7,205 nt of DNA from an uncultured Flavobacteriales bacterium (GTDB taxonomy: Bacteria > Bacteroidota > Bacteroidia > Flavobacteriales_D > Sanyastnellaceae), in NCBI GenBank assembly GCA_913057815.1, contig CAJXOV010000110.1:1-7205 (forward strand), in the 5' to 3' direction. The notes beneath the pieces are model-generated. The model saw nothing but the letters and a program-made list of their open reading frames with translations. It did no database searches and was not told the DNA's origin. The translations under genes and the position numbers were made by a program. Below are positions 5,135 to 7,205 of the stretch, one piece after another. Position 1 is the stretch's first letter, and the number at the start of each line of letters is the position of its first letter.

Positions 5135-6534
5135 TATTAATACTTACGCTGTTTATAGGAATGGCAAATATCGTTCCAGCTCAGGTTTCTGCGGATGCCC
5201 TTGGATCATTTTTAGATAAAGAAAATTTAAAACATGCTACTGTAGGGTTTTCTTTAGTTGATGAAAATGGAGAAGAGTTGAAAGCACATAATTCAGAAAA
5301 AAGTTTGGCTCCTGCTTCTACTCTTAAATTGCTAACCAGTATAACGGCACTTGATATTCTGGGATACGATCACAAATTTGTTACTACACTAACTATTCAA
5401 GGGACGATTATAGAAGGTAGACTCATAGGAAATGTAATTATTAAAAGTGGAGGTGATCCTACTTTGGGTTCAGAAAACTTCAAGAACCATTATGGTGATT
5501 TCATATCGGAATGGATAGAAGCTATAAAGGCAGAGGGAATTACTAAGATTGACGGAAGAGTTATAGTAGATGATAAAATTTTCGAAGGAGATAGAAATGC
5601 AGGATCCACAGCATTAAACGATGTAGGAAATTATTATGGTGCTGGAGCACCAGGTTTTTCATTTATGGATAATGAATTTGAAGTGTTTTTTAACACTACC
5701 GGAAACGGAGCTATAAGTTCTGTAAGTAAAACAAATCCAGTTCTACCGACAGATTTTGAGCTAATAAATAATGTGAAAGGCGCTAAAGTGAGTGGAGATA
5801 ATGTTATCATTTACTCTTTAGATGGTAGTAATCAGATTTTCTTAAAAGGAGAGTTACCAGTGAATCAAAAAGATTTTAAAGTAAGAGGTTCTATTCCTGA
5901 TGTTACTAAGTTTGCTCAACAGACTTTCCTAACAGCTCTTGAAAGTGCTGGGGTTAGTGTAAATGGCGTAGAGAAAAAAGGCCCACTATTTATGAATTCT
6001 AAAGAACTGGTGAGAACGAAGTCTCCAGCGCTGATAGAGATACTAAAGGTGTTGAATAGGAAGAGTATAAATACATATGCAGATGTTCTTTTGAAACACA
6101 TAGGTAAAGCATCTAACGGAAAAGCAAGTTTTGAAGGAGGAGCTGAAGCCGTACTAGATTATTGGTTAGGAAAAGGGTTGGATATAAGCGGAGTAAATAT
6201 TGAAGATGGTAGCGGTTTGTCAAGGAAGAATAATATAACTCCAGCATTTATGACTGGTGTTTTACAAGAAGTTTCATCTGATGAGCAAGTAAACAAGATG
6301 ATGAATGAAGCTTCCTTATCCTCTTCGGTAAAAAGTATGTGGGGCGATGCTTTTAAAGGACAGGTTCAAGCTAAAAGTGGATATATAGGCAGAGTTAGAG
6401 CATACTCTGGCTATCTCATTAAAAACGAGAAGAAATATTCTTTTTACTTCACTGTAAATAATTTTTCTGGTAGTGCTTCTCAAATGAGAAAACTAATGGG
6501 GGAAATGCTAAGAGGAGTGAGGAAAGAAATTTAA
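5125..6534 (+). CDS. dacB: PBP4-type D-alanyl-D-alanine carboxypeptidase/endopeptidase (peptidase S13)
   Basis: A 469-residue class C low-molecular-mass penicillin-binding protein. It removes the terminal D-Ala from peptidoglycan stem peptides and cleaves D-Ala-mDAP cross-links in the periplasm. The signal peptide is MRSILILTLFIGMANIVPAQ. All three serine active-site motifs are present and properly spaced: S65-T-L-K68 (nucleophile and base), S314-I-N316, and K417-S-G419. The spacing is close to that of E. coli PBP4 and the overall length is normal. The large insertion between motifs 1 and 2 (about 90-270) is typical of S13 and includes the conserved GGDPTL (109-114). DGSGLSR (361-367) is another S13 hallmark. 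The second and third motifs read SIN and KSG instead of the common SDN and KTG; both are conservative, so activity is expected. The ATG at 5125 lies 27 nt from the divergent Spy-like gene. The stop codon overlaps the stop of the convergent DUF4294 gene by 4 nt. No operon partner is present on its own strand. Confidence 0.94.
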   Translation: MRSILILTLFIGMANIVPAQVSADALGSFLDKENLKHATVGFSLVDENGEELKAHNSEKSLAPASTLKLLTSITALDILGYDHKFVTTLTIQGTIIEGRLIGNVIIKSGGDPTLGSENFKNHYGDFISEWIEAIKAEGITKIDGRVIVDDKIFEGDRNAGSTALNDVGNYYGAGAPGFSFMDNEFEVFFNTTGNGAISSVSKTNPVLPTDFELINNVKGAKVSGDNVIIYSLDGSNQIFLKGELPVNQKDFKVRGSIPDVTKFAQQTFLTALESAGVSVNGVEKKGPLFMNSKELVRTKSPALIEILKVLNRKSINTYADVLLKHIGKASNGKASFEGGAEAVLDYWLGKGLDISGVNIEDGSGLSRKNNITPAFMTGVLQEVSSDEQVNKMMNEASLSSSVKSMWGDAFKGQVQAKSGYIGRVRAYSGYLIKNEKKYSFYFTVNNFSGSASQMRKLMGEMLRGVRKEI

Positions 6535-7142
6535 TTCATAGTAAGGTCAGAAACTGATACTTCTCCTGATTTAATCCGTTGCACTATTTCCTCTATCATC
6601 CAGTCATCACCATTCGGGTCATATTGATGTTTTAAACTAGAATCAAAAATTCTGGCTACACCTTGCCATAAAAAAGCACTACCTCCACCTCTGATTTCTT
6701 TTAGAACTTCATAACTCGTATGAGTGGTTTGCCTGTCAATAAGCTTAACCAGAATAATTCCTTCTTTTACGGAAATGTCTCTAATTTTTCCCTCGAATTT
6801 CTCTTTTAACGCCTTTTCTTCTGCTTTTAAGAATTTTCTTTTGTCTTTTTTCTTCTCGAAATCATCCATTTTGGCCATGTAGTCTACATACATGTCTGAA
6901 GCTAACATAGCATAAGGATAAACTTTTCGCACTCTTTTTAAGGCCAGTTTATACTTGCTAGAAGTTCTGTAATCTGAATCGGAATATGAGATAATGCTTG
7001 CTTCAGAGGTAACTGCTACCAGTAGGGTGTCACCATGTTTAATCTGATATCCAACCCAAACACCAGTTGAGTCTGATTGGGAATATCCTTGAAAATGAAT
7101 GATCAAGAATAAAAGGACGGATATGGTTTTAATCTTTGGCAT
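6531..7142 (-). CDS. DUF4294 exported protein
   Basis: A member of the DUF4294 family, found in Bacteroidota and of unknown function. From the ATG at 7142 it has 203 residues: a signal peptide (MPKIKTISVLLFLIIHFQGY, cleavage probably after GYSQ), then a charged domain. Family-like blocks are RVRKVYPYAMLA (70-81), a Lys/Glu-rich helical segment (about 90-120), RQTTHTSYEVLK (137-148), RGGGSAFLWQ (151-160) and LKHQYDPNGDDWMIEEIV (170-187). An in-frame ATG at 7154 would add four residues (MTLT) and is an equal alternative. The frame also continues to a GTG at 7178, giving an N terminus MYKRQ, but that part is encoded by Nextera adapter and is false. Genomic sequence ends at 7163, so the promoter is not in view, and a start further upstream cannot be fully excluded, although the signal peptide makes this unlikely. 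Its stop codon overlaps that of dacB in the tetranucleotide TTAA. Confidence 0.88.
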   Translation of the reverse strand: MPKIKTISVLLFLIIHFQGYSQSDSTGVWVGYQIKHGDTLLVAVTSEASIISYSDSDYRTSSKYKLALKRVRKVYPYAMLASDMYVDYMAKMDDFEKKKDKRKFLKAEEKALKEKFEGKIRDISVKEGIILVKLIDRQTTHTSYEVLKEIRGGGSAFLWQGVARIFDSSLKHQYDPNGDDWMIEEIVQRIKSGEVSVSDLTMN

Positions 7143-7163
7143 TGTTAAAGTCATGCTTTGACT

Positions 7164-7205
7164 CTGTCTCTTATACACATCTGACGCTGCCGACGAATAG
7201 AGAGG
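7164..7205 (-). other. Nextera Read-1 adapter plus i5 index (sequencing artefact)
   Basis: 7164-7182 is the reverse complement of the Tn5 mosaic end (CTGTCTCTTATACACATCT). 7183-7196 (GACGCTGCCGACGA) completes the Nextera Read-1 adapter. 7197-7204 (ATAGAGAG) is the reverse complement of CTCTCTAT, the standard Nextera i5 index 502, and the final G fits the P5 adapter arm that follows. This is read-through of a short insert that was not trimmed before assembly. Confidence 0.97.

Noticed and set aside
5916..6101. Minus-strand open frame inside dacB.
   Set aside because: It is antisense to a region covering the conserved SxN motif of dacB, with no independent support.
28..7163. A defence island, CRISPR array, mobile element, tRNA or rRNA in the window.
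   Set aside because: I looked on both strands and saw no repeat-spacer pattern, transposase or integrase, nuclease/helicase genes, or cloverleaf sequence.

Overview
The window looks like a short contig from a member of the Bacteroidota, probably an environmental or marine type in the Flavobacteriia/Cytophagia range. Four things suggest this: a DUF4294 protein (a family largely confined to that phylum), a GH92 alpha-mannosidase with the usual Bacteroidota lipoprotein signal, low GC content, and start codons without Shine-Dalgarno sequences but with Bacteroidota-type promoter boxes (TTG-N17..20-TAnnTTTG). No closer placement can be supported by eye.

Both ends are untrimmed Illumina Nextera adapter, not genome. 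Positions 1-27 are the Read-1 transposase adapter. Positions 7164-7205 are its reverse complement followed by what matches an i5 index. The biological sequence is therefore 28-7163.

Left part (28-1077, all minus strand): a gene cut by the contig edge (membrane-anchored, GIDE-like N terminus); a 460-bp stretch without an intact gene that holds the decayed 3' end of a second GH92 gene; and a small DUF4870 membrane protein. Centre (1189-4197, minus): a complete 1002-residue GH92 lipoprotein with a chitobiase-C-like module and an F5/8 type C module. Right part (4314-7163): four genes in strictly alternating orientation, packed almost without gaps. They are a 109-residue orphan (+), a secreted LTxxQ/Spy-like protein with a His/Cys tail (-), a PBP4-type D-Ala-D-Ala carboxypeptidase (+) and a DUF4294 exported protein (-). 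The two convergent pairs are separated by 1 nt and overlap by 4 nt. The one divergent pair inside this block shares a 27-nt gap carrying apparent back-to-back promoters.

The genes do not form an obvious pathway. The mannosidase acts on glycans, dacB on peptidoglycan, and the rest are envelope or unknown proteins; nearly all are exported or membrane-bound. No SusC/SusD pair, mobile element, CRISPR array, RNA gene or defence system is visible, and I found no convincing novel system. The most informative observations are the GH92 pseudogene tail, which no open reading frame reveals, the adapter-derived false protein N terminus, and the compact overlapping layout around dacB.
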